DNA from: Burkholderia sp. E7m39 | Lineage (GTDB): Bacteria > Pseudomonadota > Gammaproteobacteria > Burkholderiales > Burkholderiaceae | Direction: 5' to 3' | Assembly (NCBI GenBank): GCA_001319865.1 | Contig: BBSL01000283.1 | Coordinates: forward strand, 1-55,374 | DNA: 55,374 nt | Part shown: positions 17,616 to 26,442 of the stretch, piece after piece | How positions within the stretch are numbered: the stretch's first letter is position 1 | Layout of the letters: the number at the start of each line of letters is the position of its first letter | Made by a program: the position numbers and the translations under genes | The notes under the pieces: model-generated | Database searches by the model: none | Told to the model about the DNA's origin: nothing | Seen by the model: the letters and a program-made list of their open reading frames with translations, nothing else

Positions 17616-18155
17616 ATGCGGCGCCTGCCCTCGCTGATCGCGCTGCGCTTTTTCGAAGAGGCGGCGCGGCACATGAGTTTCCACCGCGCGGCCGTTGCGC
17701 TATGCGTCACGCAAGGCGCCGTCAGCCGGCAGAACAAGATTCTCGAGGAATCGCTCGGCGCGAAGCTGTTCGAGCGCGACCACAAGGGCATCCGTCTGAC
17801 GAAGGCGGGCCAGCGATTGCTGCCGTGCGTCTCCGATGCGTTCGGTACGCTCGAACGCGGCACGCGCCAGGTCATGACAGCGAAGGGCCGCAGGCGCCTC
17901 GTGCTGTCCGTGCCGCCCACGTTCGCGACGCAATGGTTTTCGCCGCGCCTCGGCTCGCTCGCAGTCGAACTGCCGGACGTCGAACTGTCCATGCGCACGG
18001 AGCCCACCGACGACTGTCATTGCAACATCCGCTTCGTCCGCGACCCGCTGCCCGACGCGCATTCCGAACTCATAGAGACGGCAGCAGCACTCGCCTGCGG
18101 CGCCACTTCGACCGTTCCGTCCTGCTTTAAGGGCATCAGTTGTAGGACAGGTTGA
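17616..18155 (+). pseudogene. Truncated LysR-family regulator (GcvA-like)
   Basis: The start is convincing (GGAAGGAA before ATG 17616), and residues 1-60 form a normal LysR winged helix (FHRAAVALCVTQGAVSRQ, GAKLFERDHKGIRLTKAG). About 90 residues of the effector domain follow, then homology is lost near residue 155-160. The frame ends at 179 residues instead of about 300. Its last 20 bases overlap the end of the convergent fimbrial adhesin gene. The missing 3' half is not seen elsewhere in the window, so this is most likely a deletion scar at the edge of the fimbrial block. Confidence 0.7.
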
Positions 18156-19128
18156 AGGTCGCTACGGCCTTCAACGTTCCGGGACTGACGCTCGGCGCTG
18201 TCTGTATGTATCGCGCCTCGAACGCGACTCGCGTGGGGCCGGACCGCGTGCCAAGAGAAGTCACATTGGTCACGGGCGCGTCGCCGGAGCCGAATGGCAA
18301 CGGCTGCATCTGATACAGCACCTGAACACCGAGGCCCGCCGCTGTCGAACCCGGTGCAAGCGTGAGCACCTTGCTCTGATTCGAAGGCAATGTGGCATCC
18401 GTCAAGCGGATGGACGGCTTGGCGTCGCTTGCACAATCCAGCAGGATGCCGAACGGCTTCGTTCCTGCCGTTGCGCCCACACTGTTAAAGGCCGACACGA
18501 CGACCGTCGGCAGCGACACGGCGACGTCGGTGGTCGTGACCGAGCAGGTCGGCACAGCCGTGCCTGCGATCGTATAGCTGAACGACAAGGTGCTGGCCGG
18601 CCCATCGCCATTGTTCGCCCATTCCAGATTCGGAACGTGCAAGCCCGTCGAAAAACCAAACGTTCCCGTCACCGCATCGCTGAACTTCACCAGTTCAAAC
18701 GTGCCTTGCACGATGTTTGCGCCCTGTCGCAGAGGGCCGAACTGAAACGTGTTGAGGGTGCCGTTGTAGACGATCGGCAGCATCGGTGTTCCCGTGGCGT
18801 CGCGGATGCGAAAGCCGACGCCCGCGCGCAATCCCGTCGCGGTGAAGACATCCGGCAATCCCGGCAGGGGCGAGAACGATCCAGACGATAGGCTCATCGA
18901 CCAGTTGCCCTCGCCCGCCTTGACCGTGCAATTGATCGACACGGTGAACGACGCCCGGGCGCCGGGTATGGCGTCGCCGTTGGCGAGGTTTGCGGGAATG
19001 GTGACCGACCCGAGGTCGACCGTCATCGGCAGGTTCGCGGTGCAGTCGTTCCATACAGCGAAAGCGTCGGGTGCAACGCCCGCCAGCGCAACGGCTGCCA
19101 ACAGATGATTCAAGGGAAGGGTTCGCAT
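18136..19128 (-). CDS. Type 1-like fimbrial tip adhesin, locus 1
   Basis: A 330-residue exported protein (signal peptide ending DAFA). It has two parts: an N-terminal lectin-like domain with cysteines (WNDCTANLP, SINC) and a C-terminal pilin domain beginning CSVTTTDVAVSLPTV and ending in the incomplete-Ig beta strand ATFNLSYN, needed for donor-strand exchange. This is the FimH-style layout. It is the last gene of the locus, 11 bases after the usher stop. The receptor is unknown. It resembles the 324-residue adhesin of locus 2 more than the 368-residue one. Confidence 0.85.
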   Translation of the reverse strand: MRTLPLNHLLAAVALAGVAPDAFAVWNDCTANLPMTVDLGSVTIPANLANGDAIPGARASFTVSINCTVKAGEGNWSMSLSSGSFSPLPGLPDVFTATGLRAGVGFRIRDATGTPMLPIVYNGTLNTFQFGPLRQGANIVQGTFELVKFSDAVTGTFGFSTGLHVPNLEWANNGDGPASTLSFSYTIAGTAVPTCSVTTTDVAVSLPTVVVSAFNSVGATAGTKPFGILLDCASDAKPSIRLTDATLPSNQSKVLTLAPGSTAAGLGVQVLYQMQPLPFGSGDAPVTNVTSLGTRSGPTRVAFEARYIQTAPSVSPGTLKAVATFNLSYN

Positions 19129-19139
19129 ATTCGCTCTTC

Positions 19140-21746
19140 TCACGGTGTAGCGGCGCTCAGGTTCAGCGCGGCGTTCGACAGGCAATGCGACTCGACGGAG
19201 ACATATCCCATGTCCGTCGTGGGACGTTTCACCGGCAGCGAATACCGCACCGTGCATTGCTCGCCCGCTGTCTCGCCCCACTTCACGGTGAGCGTGCCGT
19301 TGTCGTCGAGGCCGCGCGCGAAGATGCGGCTGTTCTGCGCGACGACGCCCACATCGAGACCATTGCCGTCCGACACCGTCGCGCCGAACGGCAGCGCTTC
19401 GCCGCTCAGCTGCGGCGCGCGGATCAAGGCGGCGCGTCCGATTACCGTGCGGTACTTCAGCATCACGACCGAGCCGAAACGCGGCGCCACGCTCTCAGAT
19501 GTCGACGCGAACTCGACATCCATCGACACGCCCTTCGGATCAAGTTCCACCGTGTTCATCGAATACGGCGTCAGATACGGCACGACGGCGTACCCGTCGG
19601 CACCCACTTCGACGCCGGGCGCGCCGCGCACATCCGCGCCTTCGGCACCCTTCGCCTCGACGACGCCGAACGTTTCGCTCACCGCCTGGGCGAATGTGAC
19701 GCCGCCCGGGTGCGCGACGACCGAGCCGCTCACGCCCGCCGCCATCTGCGACGAGCGCGCGCCGCCGCTCGCCGACGCGGTCAGTTGCGCGTAGCGGCCG
19801 CGCCAGGTGCCGCTCGCCCCGCCGTTCGCGTCGACGCCGCCCGTCGTGCCGTCGCGTGCCGCGCCATAGACGTTGTACGAGTACTGGCTGCGATCGCCGA
19901 GCGTGCCGCCGACGCTCGTCTGCAGACTCGACTGATTGCCGCTCTGGTTGAAGCTCGCCGACAACGTCGGCGCCTGGCGCGAGCGGCCGAGCGAAATCGT
20001 CGTGGTCAGCATGATTTCGTTCGACGGCGCGCCGCTCGCGTTTTCCGTGCGGCCCAGCGTCACGCTATACGTGCCGAACCGGTAACCGTTCGAGTAACCG
20101 GCCTGGTAGAACACGTTGCGTCCGTTGCGGTTCCAGTAGTCCTCTGCCGTGACGTTCGCGAACACCGAGCCGTAGCTGGCGAGATTCTGGCTGACCATCA
20201 GCTGGAACTGGCCGCGCGTGCGGTCGGCGGGATGGCCCGTCGAACCGCCCTTGACGTAGTCGCGAAACCGCGCGGCGTCGGTGAAATTCAGGTAGCCCGG
20301 ACTCGAATAGCGATATGCGCCGAGCGCGATATTGGTGTCCGTCGAATCGACAAATTTGCTATAGCCGACGTGCAGGCTGTGGCCGCGCAGCGACGCCTGG
20401 CCTGGCACCTGCGTGCGCGCCAACGTGACGTCCGCGGCTATCGCGCCGAGCGACGTATTCAGCGTCGCGCCGAGATTGGCGGCCACATACCCGCTCGCTG
20501 CAATGCCGCCGCCGTAGAGCGTCACGAGATTCGTCAGGCCGCGCTGCACGGTCAGTTGCGCGAAGACGGGCTTCGAAGTGAGCGCATCGTTGCGAAGCTC
20601 GCCCGCCGTGAACGCGAAACGCGTGATGCCGGGCCGCAGCGATTGCGCGACGGCCGCATACGGCACGGTGAAATTCTTTTCCCGGCCATCGGCTTCCGTC
20701 ACCGTCACTTCGAGATTGCCGCCATAGCCCGTCGGATAGAGATCCGCGATCTCGAACGGACCGGGCGGCACGATCGTTTCATAGATGGTCTGGCTGTTTT
20801 GCGTCACGCGCACGCGCGCATTCGATTCCGCCATGCCGCGCACGATGGGCGCATAACCGCGCATCGATTCAGGCAGCATGCGATCATCGCTGGCGATCTG
20901 CGCGCCGCGAAACGCGAAGCTGTCGAACACGTCGCCCGTGGTGTGCGACTCGCCCACAATCGCTTGCGACTTCAGCTTTGTCACGTCGTGCTGGACGAAG
21001 GTCGCGATGTCGTCGAACTGTGTTTTCTGGCCCGTCATCGCCGTCAGCGACGACTGATGCCGAAAATGCCAGCCGCCCACGTTCACGCCGACATTGAGCC
21101 CAAGATAACCCTGCGTCGAGCGCGCGCCGCCGTTGTTGAACTGATAGGCGTTCGCGCTATAGCTGACGAAGCCCGCGTTCACGCCGTTGTCCCACAGCTC
21201 GGGCGGCACGTAGCCGCGCGCCGTGCTGCGTATGTACATCTGCGGCACTGAGATTTCCAGCTTCTGTTCGGTAAAGTCGAAATCGACCGTGGCCTGCGGC
21301 ACGGTTTTGCTGACGTCGATGCAATCCGTGGCGGATTCTGACGGTGCCCCCGTCTCGAAGCCGGCGATGCGAGAGAACTCGACGCCCCAATGTTCCAGCG
21401 TCTTGCGCGCGAGGCACGGGCGCGTGCTTCCGTCGTCGCCTGCGGGCACGAAGCGCACGTCGTCGCGCGCGACACGCGTACCGTTGACCCAGATATCCAC
21501 GTTGTAGGCGCCCGGCGCCACATTATTGCCGCGCGCATAGCGCGACACGTCGACAGCCGCACCCGAGCGCAGGAACAGGCCGTCGAAGTCGACCTGATTC
21601 GACGCGTCGCCAGCCGATGCGTACTCCGCCTGCAAGCCGGCAACGATCGGGAACACGCAGCGCGCGAGCACGGCGGCTGGCCGCAGCGCGGGCGACCGCG
21701 TCGCCGTGCATAACGAACGGCGTGAATGATGCCGATGCAAGTCCAT
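19140..21746 (-). CDS. fimD: Outer-membrane fimbrial usher, locus 1
   Basis: An 868-residue usher of the FimD/PapC family, close to the usual 830-880. It has a long signal region and an N-terminal chaperone-binding domain (FDGLFLRSGAAVDVSRYARG). The hallmark DFTEQKLEISVPQ...ARGYVPPELWDNGVNAGF is present, followed by a barrel with plug, and C-terminal domains with a conserved cysteine pair (QCTVRYSLPV, ESHC). It would thread and anchor the fimbria made with the adjacent FimC and FimA proteins. It is clearly paralogous to the usher at 27561-30191. The gap of 195 bases from the chaperone gene is unusually large for an operon. Confidence 0.95.
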   Translation of the reverse strand: MDLHRHHSRRSLCTATRSPALRPAAVLARCVFPIVAGLQAEYASAGDASNQVDFDGLFLRSGAAVDVSRYARGNNVAPGAYNVDIWVNGTRVARDDVRFVPAGDDGSTRPCLARKTLEHWGVEFSRIAGFETGAPSESATDCIDVSKTVPQATVDFDFTEQKLEISVPQMYIRSTARGYVPPELWDNGVNAGFVSYSANAYQFNNGGARSTQGYLGLNVGVNVGGWHFRHQSSLTAMTGQKTQFDDIATFVQHDVTKLKSQAIVGESHTTGDVFDSFAFRGAQIASDDRMLPESMRGYAPIVRGMAESNARVRVTQNSQTIYETIVPPGPFEIADLYPTGYGGNLEVTVTEADGREKNFTVPYAAVAQSLRPGITRFAFTAGELRNDALTSKPVFAQLTVQRGLTNLVTLYGGGIAASGYVAANLGATLNTSLGAIAADVTLARTQVPGQASLRGHSLHVGYSKFVDSTDTNIALGAYRYSSPGYLNFTDAARFRDYVKGGSTGHPADRTRGQFQLMVSQNLASYGSVFANVTAEDYWNRNGRNVFYQAGYSNGYRFGTYSVTLGRTENASGAPSNEIMLTTTISLGRSRQAPTLSASFNQSGNQSSLQTSVGGTLGDRSQYSYNVYGAARDGTTGGVDANGGASGTWRGRYAQLTASASGGARSSQMAAGVSGSVVAHPGGVTFAQAVSETFGVVEAKGAEGADVRGAPGVEVGADGYAVVPYLTPYSMNTVELDPKGVSMDVEFASTSESVAPRFGSVVMLKYRTVIGRAALIRAPQLSGEALPFGATVSDGNGLDVGVVAQNSRIFARGLDDNGTLTVKWGETAGEQCTVRYSLPVKRPTTDMGYVSVESHCLSNAALNLSAATP

Positions 21747-21941
21747 GTATCAGGAATCCCGCGCACGGAGGCCGCGCCCGTTGTGGTTGAACGAACCGAC
21801 AGCGGCGACCGCGAGCGCACAACACGCACGCGCGCAGCGGCCCTCCGTGCGCGATGGCGCACGGCGCCGGATGTCGGAACTACGAGAGAAAACGCCGCGA
21901 CCGGGAACCCGGCCGCCTGCGCCTTGATGACGACCTGCATG

Positions 21942-22688
21942 TCACGGCGCGATGTCCGCGTCGCCTTCGATCGCGCCGCCAAAATCGCTGATCGCCGTGT
22001 AGCGGACCTTGCCCGCGTGCACGCCGTCCATCGCGGGCACCGGGATGATCTCGCTGCCGTAGGGCGCGACCATGCCGCCCCTCGCGTTCTCGAAAGCGCG
22101 GCCATTCGCCGACACCGTGATCCTGCTGTACGAGACGTGAAAGGCCGTGGGATTCGACAGCGCGAGCGACTGTCCATCGCCATCGCTCGCGGGCACGATC
22201 TTCCACGCGACGCGGCGCGGCGCCTCTTCCGCCGAGCCGGGCAAACCGGGCGGACGCGCGAACAGCTTGATACGCGTGCGGTAGGCGATCTGCAGCGTGT
22301 TCGCGTCGGACCGGGGCACTGCCTTGGGCGGAATGTCGAGCACGTCGAGCCAGTACACCGATTCGCGATCCTGCGGCAGCGCTTCGCCACCACCATGGAT
22401 CACGCGCAACGTCTGCGATTTCTTCGGGTCCATGCGGAAGATCGGCGGTGCGATCACGAACGGCACGGCGATTTCGTCAGGATTGGCGTCTTCGTCGCCG
22501 CGATCCAGCCAGACCTGCACCAGCGACGGATTCCTGCTGTCGTTGGTCAGCTTGACGGTCACTTCCCGCTCGTCGAGCGGATAGATCACGCGCGTGCCGC
22601 CAATCGTTACGCTGGCGAGCGCGCCGCCCGCAGCGACCGATCCCGCCAGCACGGCGGCACTCCAACGCACCATGGCTCTGCGCCTCAT
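21942..22688 (-). CDS. fimC: Periplasmic fimbrial chaperone, locus 1
   Basis: About 248 residues with a signal peptide ending GALA. Two Ig-like domains follow, containing the PapD/FimC motifs GGTRVIYPLDEREVTVKLTN (strands A1-B), QTLRVIHGG, and LPQDRESVYWLDVLDIPP (G1 edge). The conserved arginine after VIYP-type strand and the lysine in TRIKLFARP would anchor the subunit C-terminus. ATG 22688 is adopted; ATG 22673 with GAGG upstream is an alternative. It lies 58 bases after the major pilin gene. Confidence 0.92.
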   Translation of the reverse strand: MRRRAMVRWSAAVLAGSVAAGGALASVTIGGTRVIYPLDEREVTVKLTNDSRNPSLVQVWLDRGDEDANPDEIAVPFVIAPPIFRMDPKKSQTLRVIHGGGEALPQDRESVYWLDVLDIPPKAVPRSDANTLQIAYRTRIKLFARPPGLPGSAEEAPRRVAWKIVPASDGDGQSLALSNPTAFHVSYSRITVSANGRAFENARGGMVAPYGSEIIPVPAMDGVHAGKVRYTAISDFGGAIEGDADIAP

Positions 22689-22746
22689 CGTGCTGTTCAC
22701 GCGAATCTCGACGCCCGGACCGGACGGCGCGCACACGGACGCGCGC

Positions 22747-23310
22747 TCACTGATACTGCATCGTGTATTGCACCGACGTGCTCACGTTGCCCGGCTGCGC
22801 CTCGCCCGTCGCGTAGTACTGCGCGAAATAGTTCAGCGTGGCCGCGCCGCCCGAAATCGTCGCGCCGTCGGTGCCGATATCGTTGTTGTCTTGCGTGAGA
22901 ACGTTGATCGGCTCGGTCTTCGCGTTCAGAAGACGGACCTGCACGTTTTGGGCGGGCGACGCGGAAGCCTGGTTCATCAGATTGCCGCTCGCCTGATCGA
23001 CGGTCGGTCCGTTTTCGAAGCGCGCGATGGCTTTGGTCGCGGCGCCCGAACAGCCGCTGAGCGCGAGCTTGATGTCGCCGAGATTCGACGTGCCCGCCGT
23101 CGCGCCCGCCGACTTCAGCGAGCTGGTCGGCACGCTGGGCAATGTCACCGCGACGTCGGCGGGCGAGCCGCTCGCCGCGCCGTTGATCGAGCAGGTGGTG
23201 TCGGTGACCGAACCGGTGATCGTGATCGTGCCGTCGGCGGCCATGACAGACGTCGAAAGCAAGCCTGCGAAGGCGGCAATGGATGCGGCGCAGAGGGCGC
23301 GTTTTTGCAT
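22747..23310 (-). CDS. fimA: Major fimbrial subunit, locus 1
   Basis: A 187-residue pilin: signal peptide ending VMA, then mature ADGTITITGSVTDTTCSINGA and the second cysteine in LSGCSG, forming the standard pilin disulfide. It ends in the donor-strand acceptor strand VQYTMQYQ. The ribosome-binding site AGGAG is seven bases before the ATG, and the leader AGGAGCATCAAT is nearly identical to that of the locus 2 pilin. It is the first gene of locus 1 and presumably the most highly expressed. The 5' region (to 23540) contains a TTGACA but no matched -10. Confidence 0.92.
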   Translation of the reverse strand: MQKRALCAASIAAFAGLLSTSVMAADGTITITGSVTDTTCSINGAASGSPADVAVTLPSVPTSSLKSAGATAGTSNLGDIKLALSGCSGAATKAIARFENGPTVDQASGNLMNQASASPAQNVQVRLLNAKTEPINVLTQDNNDIGTDGATISGGAATLNYFAQYYATGEAQPGNVSTSVQYTMQYQ

Positions 23311-23540
23311 ATTGATGCTCCTGAAAATGCACGGTTGAAGGGCTTCGTCGCTACACACCACGGAAGCCAGGCGGACGGCCCGCGATGGCGTCATTCTTCA
23401 TTACATTTGGCTTCCAGCGTGATCGGAAAAGTAGCATCGCCGGTCACGCGGCATGAATGAGGAATGTCAACGCTGCTGTTCGTTGAAGATGCAACCTGGT
23501 TGGAATATGCAAAACGCGTGCGGCTTGCGGGGAGCCACAA
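23311..23540 (-). promoter_or_regulatory. Leader and promoter region of fimbrial locus 1
   Basis: This 230-base stretch lies between the prfC terminator and fimA of locus 1. It must contain the locus promoter unless transcription reads through from prfC. TTGACA is present (23470-23465, minus strand), but I find no paired -10 and no copy of the AGTCGTCT element of locus 2. Confidence 0.35.
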
Positions 23541-23541
23541 G

Positions 23542-23580
23542 AAAAAAGCCCGAAGCACCTTTGTCAGGTGCTTCGGGCTT
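23542..23580 (-). terminator. Rho-independent terminator of prfC
   Basis: Perfect 14-bp arms (23547-23560 and 23566-23579) enclose a 5-base loop. They are followed on the minus strand by six T residues (complement of A42-A47 run). It lies 34 bases after the prfC stop codon. Confidence 0.92.
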
Positions 23581-23613
23581 TGCCGAAAAAAATAATCTGT
23601 GATGCGAAGCGTG

Positions 23614-25215
23614 CTACATCGCCTTCCTGAACGGCGCGCCCGAATGCTCGCGCAGTTCGTTGAACACGATCTTGGGCCACGCCTTCTGCGCAACTTCGAT
23701 TTCCGAAACGTGCGACGCGAGATACGTGGGCGCATCGGCGGCGTCGTAGGCGATACGCGGCGCGTAGGAATCGCAGAAGCGGCGCAGTTCGCCCGCGTCG
23801 TCGCAGGTTACCCAGCGCGACATCCTGTAGCGCGCGGGCGCCATCCGCACGTCGACCTTGTATTCCGTCGACAGACGATGCGACACCACCTCGAACTGCA
23901 GTTGCCCGACCGCGCCGAGAATCATCAACCCACCGACCACCGGCTTGAATACCTGGATCGCGCCTTCTTCACCAAGCTGCTTGAGCGCCTCGCCGAGTTG
24001 CTTCGAGCGCATCGGGTCGACCACTTCAACGGTCTGGAAAATTTCCGGTGCGAAGAACGGCAAGCCGACGAACTGCAGCATTTCGCCTTCCGTCAGCGTG
24101 TCGCCGAGACTCAGCGTGCCGTGATTCGGAATACCGATGATGTCGCCCGCGTACGCCTCGCTGACCGTCTCGCGGCGCTGCGACAGGAACGTCACGACGT
24201 TGTTCGCGCGGAACGTCTTGTTGTTGCGCGTGACCTTCAGCGCCATGCCGCGCTCGAAACGGCCCGAGCACACGCGGATGAACGCGACGCGGTCGCGGTG
24301 CGCGAGGTCCATGTTCGCCTGCACCTTGAACACGACGCCCGTGAACTTCGGCTCTTCCGGCAGCACGGGACGCTGCACCGTCTGGCGCGCGGACGGCGGC
24401 GGCGCGAGATCGACGAGCGCGTCGAGAATTTCCTTCACGCCGAAGTTGTTGATCGCCGAGCCGAACAGCACGGGCGACTGCTGGCCCGCGAGGAATTCGT
24501 CGCGATCGAAGGTGGGCGTGGCGCCCGTGATCAGGTCGATTTCCTCTTTCGCACGCACCCACGCGTGGCCGAAGCGGCGCTCGCCTTCTTCGTCGCCGGG
24601 CGCGCGCAGCGTCTCGACTTCACCGCCGATCGTGTCCTGACCCGCGCGGAACACGCGCACCTGATCGTTCTGGATATCGTAGACGCCCTGAAAGTCCTTG
24701 CCCATGCCGATCGGCCAGGTGAACGGCACGGCCGACACGCCCAGATGCTGTTCGATTTCGTCGAGCAGATCGAGCGGCTCGCGCACTTCGCGGTCGAGCT
24801 TGTTGATGAACGTGACGATGGGCGTCTTGCGGCTGCGGCAGACTTCGAGCAGCTTCAGCGTCTGCGCTTCGACGCCGTTCGCGCCGTCGATCACCATCAC
24901 GGCGGCATCGACGGCCGTCAGCACGCGGTAGGTGTCTTCGGAGAAGTCTTCGTGGCCCGGCGTGTCGAGCAGATTGATCACGCAGTCGCCGTACTCGAAC
25001 TGCATCACCGAACTCGCGACGGAAATGCCGCGCTGCTTTTCGATCTCCATCCAGTCGGACGTCGCGTAGCGGTTGCTCTTGCGGCCCTTCACGGTACCGG
25101 CGATCTGGATCGCGCCCGAAAACAGCAGCAGCTTTTCCGTCAGCGTGGTTTTACCCGCGTCCGGGTGAGAAATGACCGCAAAAGTGCGGCGGCGTTTGAG
25201 TTCGGAAACTGACAT
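23614..25215 (-). CDS. prfC: Peptide chain release factor 3
   Basis: A 533-residue translational GTPase that removes RF1/RF2 from ribosomes after termination. G-motifs are SHPDAGKTTLTE (P-loop), the KQRGISVASS switch I region, LLDTPGHEDFSEDT (G3) and FINKLD (G4), followed by EF-Tu-like domain II and a C-terminal RF3 domain. Length matches the family (about 530). ATG 25215 is used; a TTG two codons earlier is in frame. A TATACT element on the minus strand near 25347-25342 may be its -10. It sits between the two fimbrial operons, which is an unexpected context for this housekeeping gene. Confidence 0.97.
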   Translation of the reverse strand: MSVSELKRRRTFAVISHPDAGKTTLTEKLLLFSGAIQIAGTVKGRKSNRYATSDWMEIEKQRGISVASSVMQFEYGDCVINLLDTPGHEDFSEDTYRVLTAVDAAVMVIDGANGVEAQTLKLLEVCRSRKTPIVTFINKLDREVREPLDLLDEIEQHLGVSAVPFTWPIGMGKDFQGVYDIQNDQVRVFRAGQDTIGGEVETLRAPGDEEGERRFGHAWVRAKEEIDLITGATPTFDRDEFLAGQQSPVLFGSAINNFGVKEILDALVDLAPPPSARQTVQRPVLPEEPKFTGVVFKVQANMDLAHRDRVAFIRVCSGRFERGMALKVTRNNKTFRANNVVTFLSQRRETVSEAYAGDIIGIPNHGTLSLGDTLTEGEMLQFVGLPFFAPEIFQTVEVVDPMRSKQLGEALKQLGEEGAIQVFKPVVGGLMILGAVGQLQFEVVSHRLSTEYKVDVRMAPARYRMSRWVTCDDAGELRRFCDSYAPRIAYDAADAPTYLASHVSEIEVAQKAWPKIVFNELREHSGAPFRKAM

Positions 25216-25420
25216 GGGCAATTAGGGTCATGGCGCACGCCCTTGTGGCAGGCGGCGATACGGGAAACGGGGCGGCGAGGTGCCGGCCCCGCCCGCAAGA
25301 ACGGCGAAGCCGCGATGATACACGGGCCGGAGCAACCTATAAGTATAGCGGGGGCGGGGCGGACACGTTCCCGACGCGCCGCGCGTCGCTCGCAGGAGCA
25401 GTGCGCCGTGGCGCGACGCG

Positions 25421-26395
25421 CTACTGATAGCTCATCGTGAAAATGGCAGTCGCGCGCACAGTGCCCGACACCACGGGCGCCGTGCCGAGCCGGTAGTACT
25501 GGACATAGAACGGAAACGACATATTGCCCGTCGTGCTGGACGTCAGCACCAACGGGCTGCCGAGTACGAGCGGAGTTTGGGTCGAATCGAGCATCTGGAC
25601 GCCGATTCCCGTCGCCGTGCCGAGGTTGCCGAGCACAGAAGCGATGCCTGTCGTGCCGGACGTCGAACTGAAGGTCACGGCGACCTTCACGCCTGTCTGG
25701 CAATTCAATCCCAGCGAAAACGGCGTTCTCGCCGCAACGGCCCCAGCGGAGGGGAACATGGCGGGGCTGACGGTCGCGAGAGGGATCGTCTGATTGGATG
25801 TCGCGGCCGTCACCGAACAGGTCACTGCACGCACGGGAGCGCTCGCGAGCGTCATGGTGTTGGCACCGTTGTTGAGCTGAATGCCCGTGTTGAGCACCCC
25901 CGTGTAGTAGACGATGCTCGACATCGTGCCGCTGCTGACGGCCCCCGTTTTGACCAGTTCGACCGACCCCGAGACGTCGAAACTTCCATCCGCTCCTGTG
26001 TTTCCTAATGAAGAAGTGGTCGAGCATCCGCCTGTACCCACCATCGGATTGCCGCCGGAATCGCGCATGCGCACGCCAATGCCGGAGATGGAGGTGGGAT
26101 AGACGCCCGTCATTCCTGACACGGGCGTACCCGTATTCAGACACGCGACGACCGGTTTGCTCCATGTCGAACTCGAAGTGCACTTGCCGACCATGTGAAA
26201 CGACTGGACGGTGCCCGGAATGGCGTCGCCCACGGCAACCGCGTCTCCAACTGCGACGGAGCCGTAGTTGAACGTCGTGGGCAGTCCCGTCGACGTTGTG
26301 CAGTCGGCGTGTGCGCGGCCGGCGAAGCCGAATGTCAACGCAAGCACTGCGAACGCACAGAGCAGACGATGCGGCGTAATGGAGATGCTTAACAT
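25421..26395 (-). CDS. Type 1-like fimbrial adhesin 2, locus 2
   Basis: A 324-residue exported protein: signal peptide ending RAHA, an N-terminal receptor-type domain with several cysteines (DCTTSTGLP, GKCTSSSTW, ACLNTG, GGCSTTSS), and a C-terminal pilin domain starting CSVTAATSNQTIPLATV and ending AIFTMSYQ. It contains a short VAVGDAVAVGDA duplication near residue 55. It is the last gene of locus 2, 47 bases after the preceding adhesin gene. The start is ATG 26395, with GGAAAG about six bases upstream; ATG 26431 is an alternative without a ribosome-binding site. Confidence 0.85.
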   Translation of the reverse strand: MLSISITPHRLLCAFAVLALTFGFAGRAHADCTTSTGLPTTFNYGSVAVGDAVAVGDAIPGTVQSFHMVGKCTSSSTWSKPVVACLNTGTPVSGMTGVYPTSISGIGVRMRDSGGNPMVGTGGCSTTSSLGNTGADGSFDVSGSVELVKTGAVSSGTMSSIVYYTGVLNTGIQLNNGANTMTLASAPVRAVTCSVTAATSNQTIPLATVSPAMFPSAGAVAARTPFSLGLNCQTGVKVAVTFSSTSGTTGIASVLGNLGTATGIGVQMLDSTQTPLVLGSPLVLTSSTTGNMSFPFYVQYYRLGTAPVVSGTVRATAIFTMSYQ

Positions 26396-26442
26396 GACCT
26401 CTTTCCGAATAAGACGACTGAAAAAACCCATCGCGCGTGGCG

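Noticed and set aside
26412..26419. Third AGTCGTCT copy as a promoter for the last adhesin gene
   Set aside because: It lies 17 bases before the ATG, and no -10 hexamer occurs at the spacing seen for the other two, so it cannot drive this gene in the same way.
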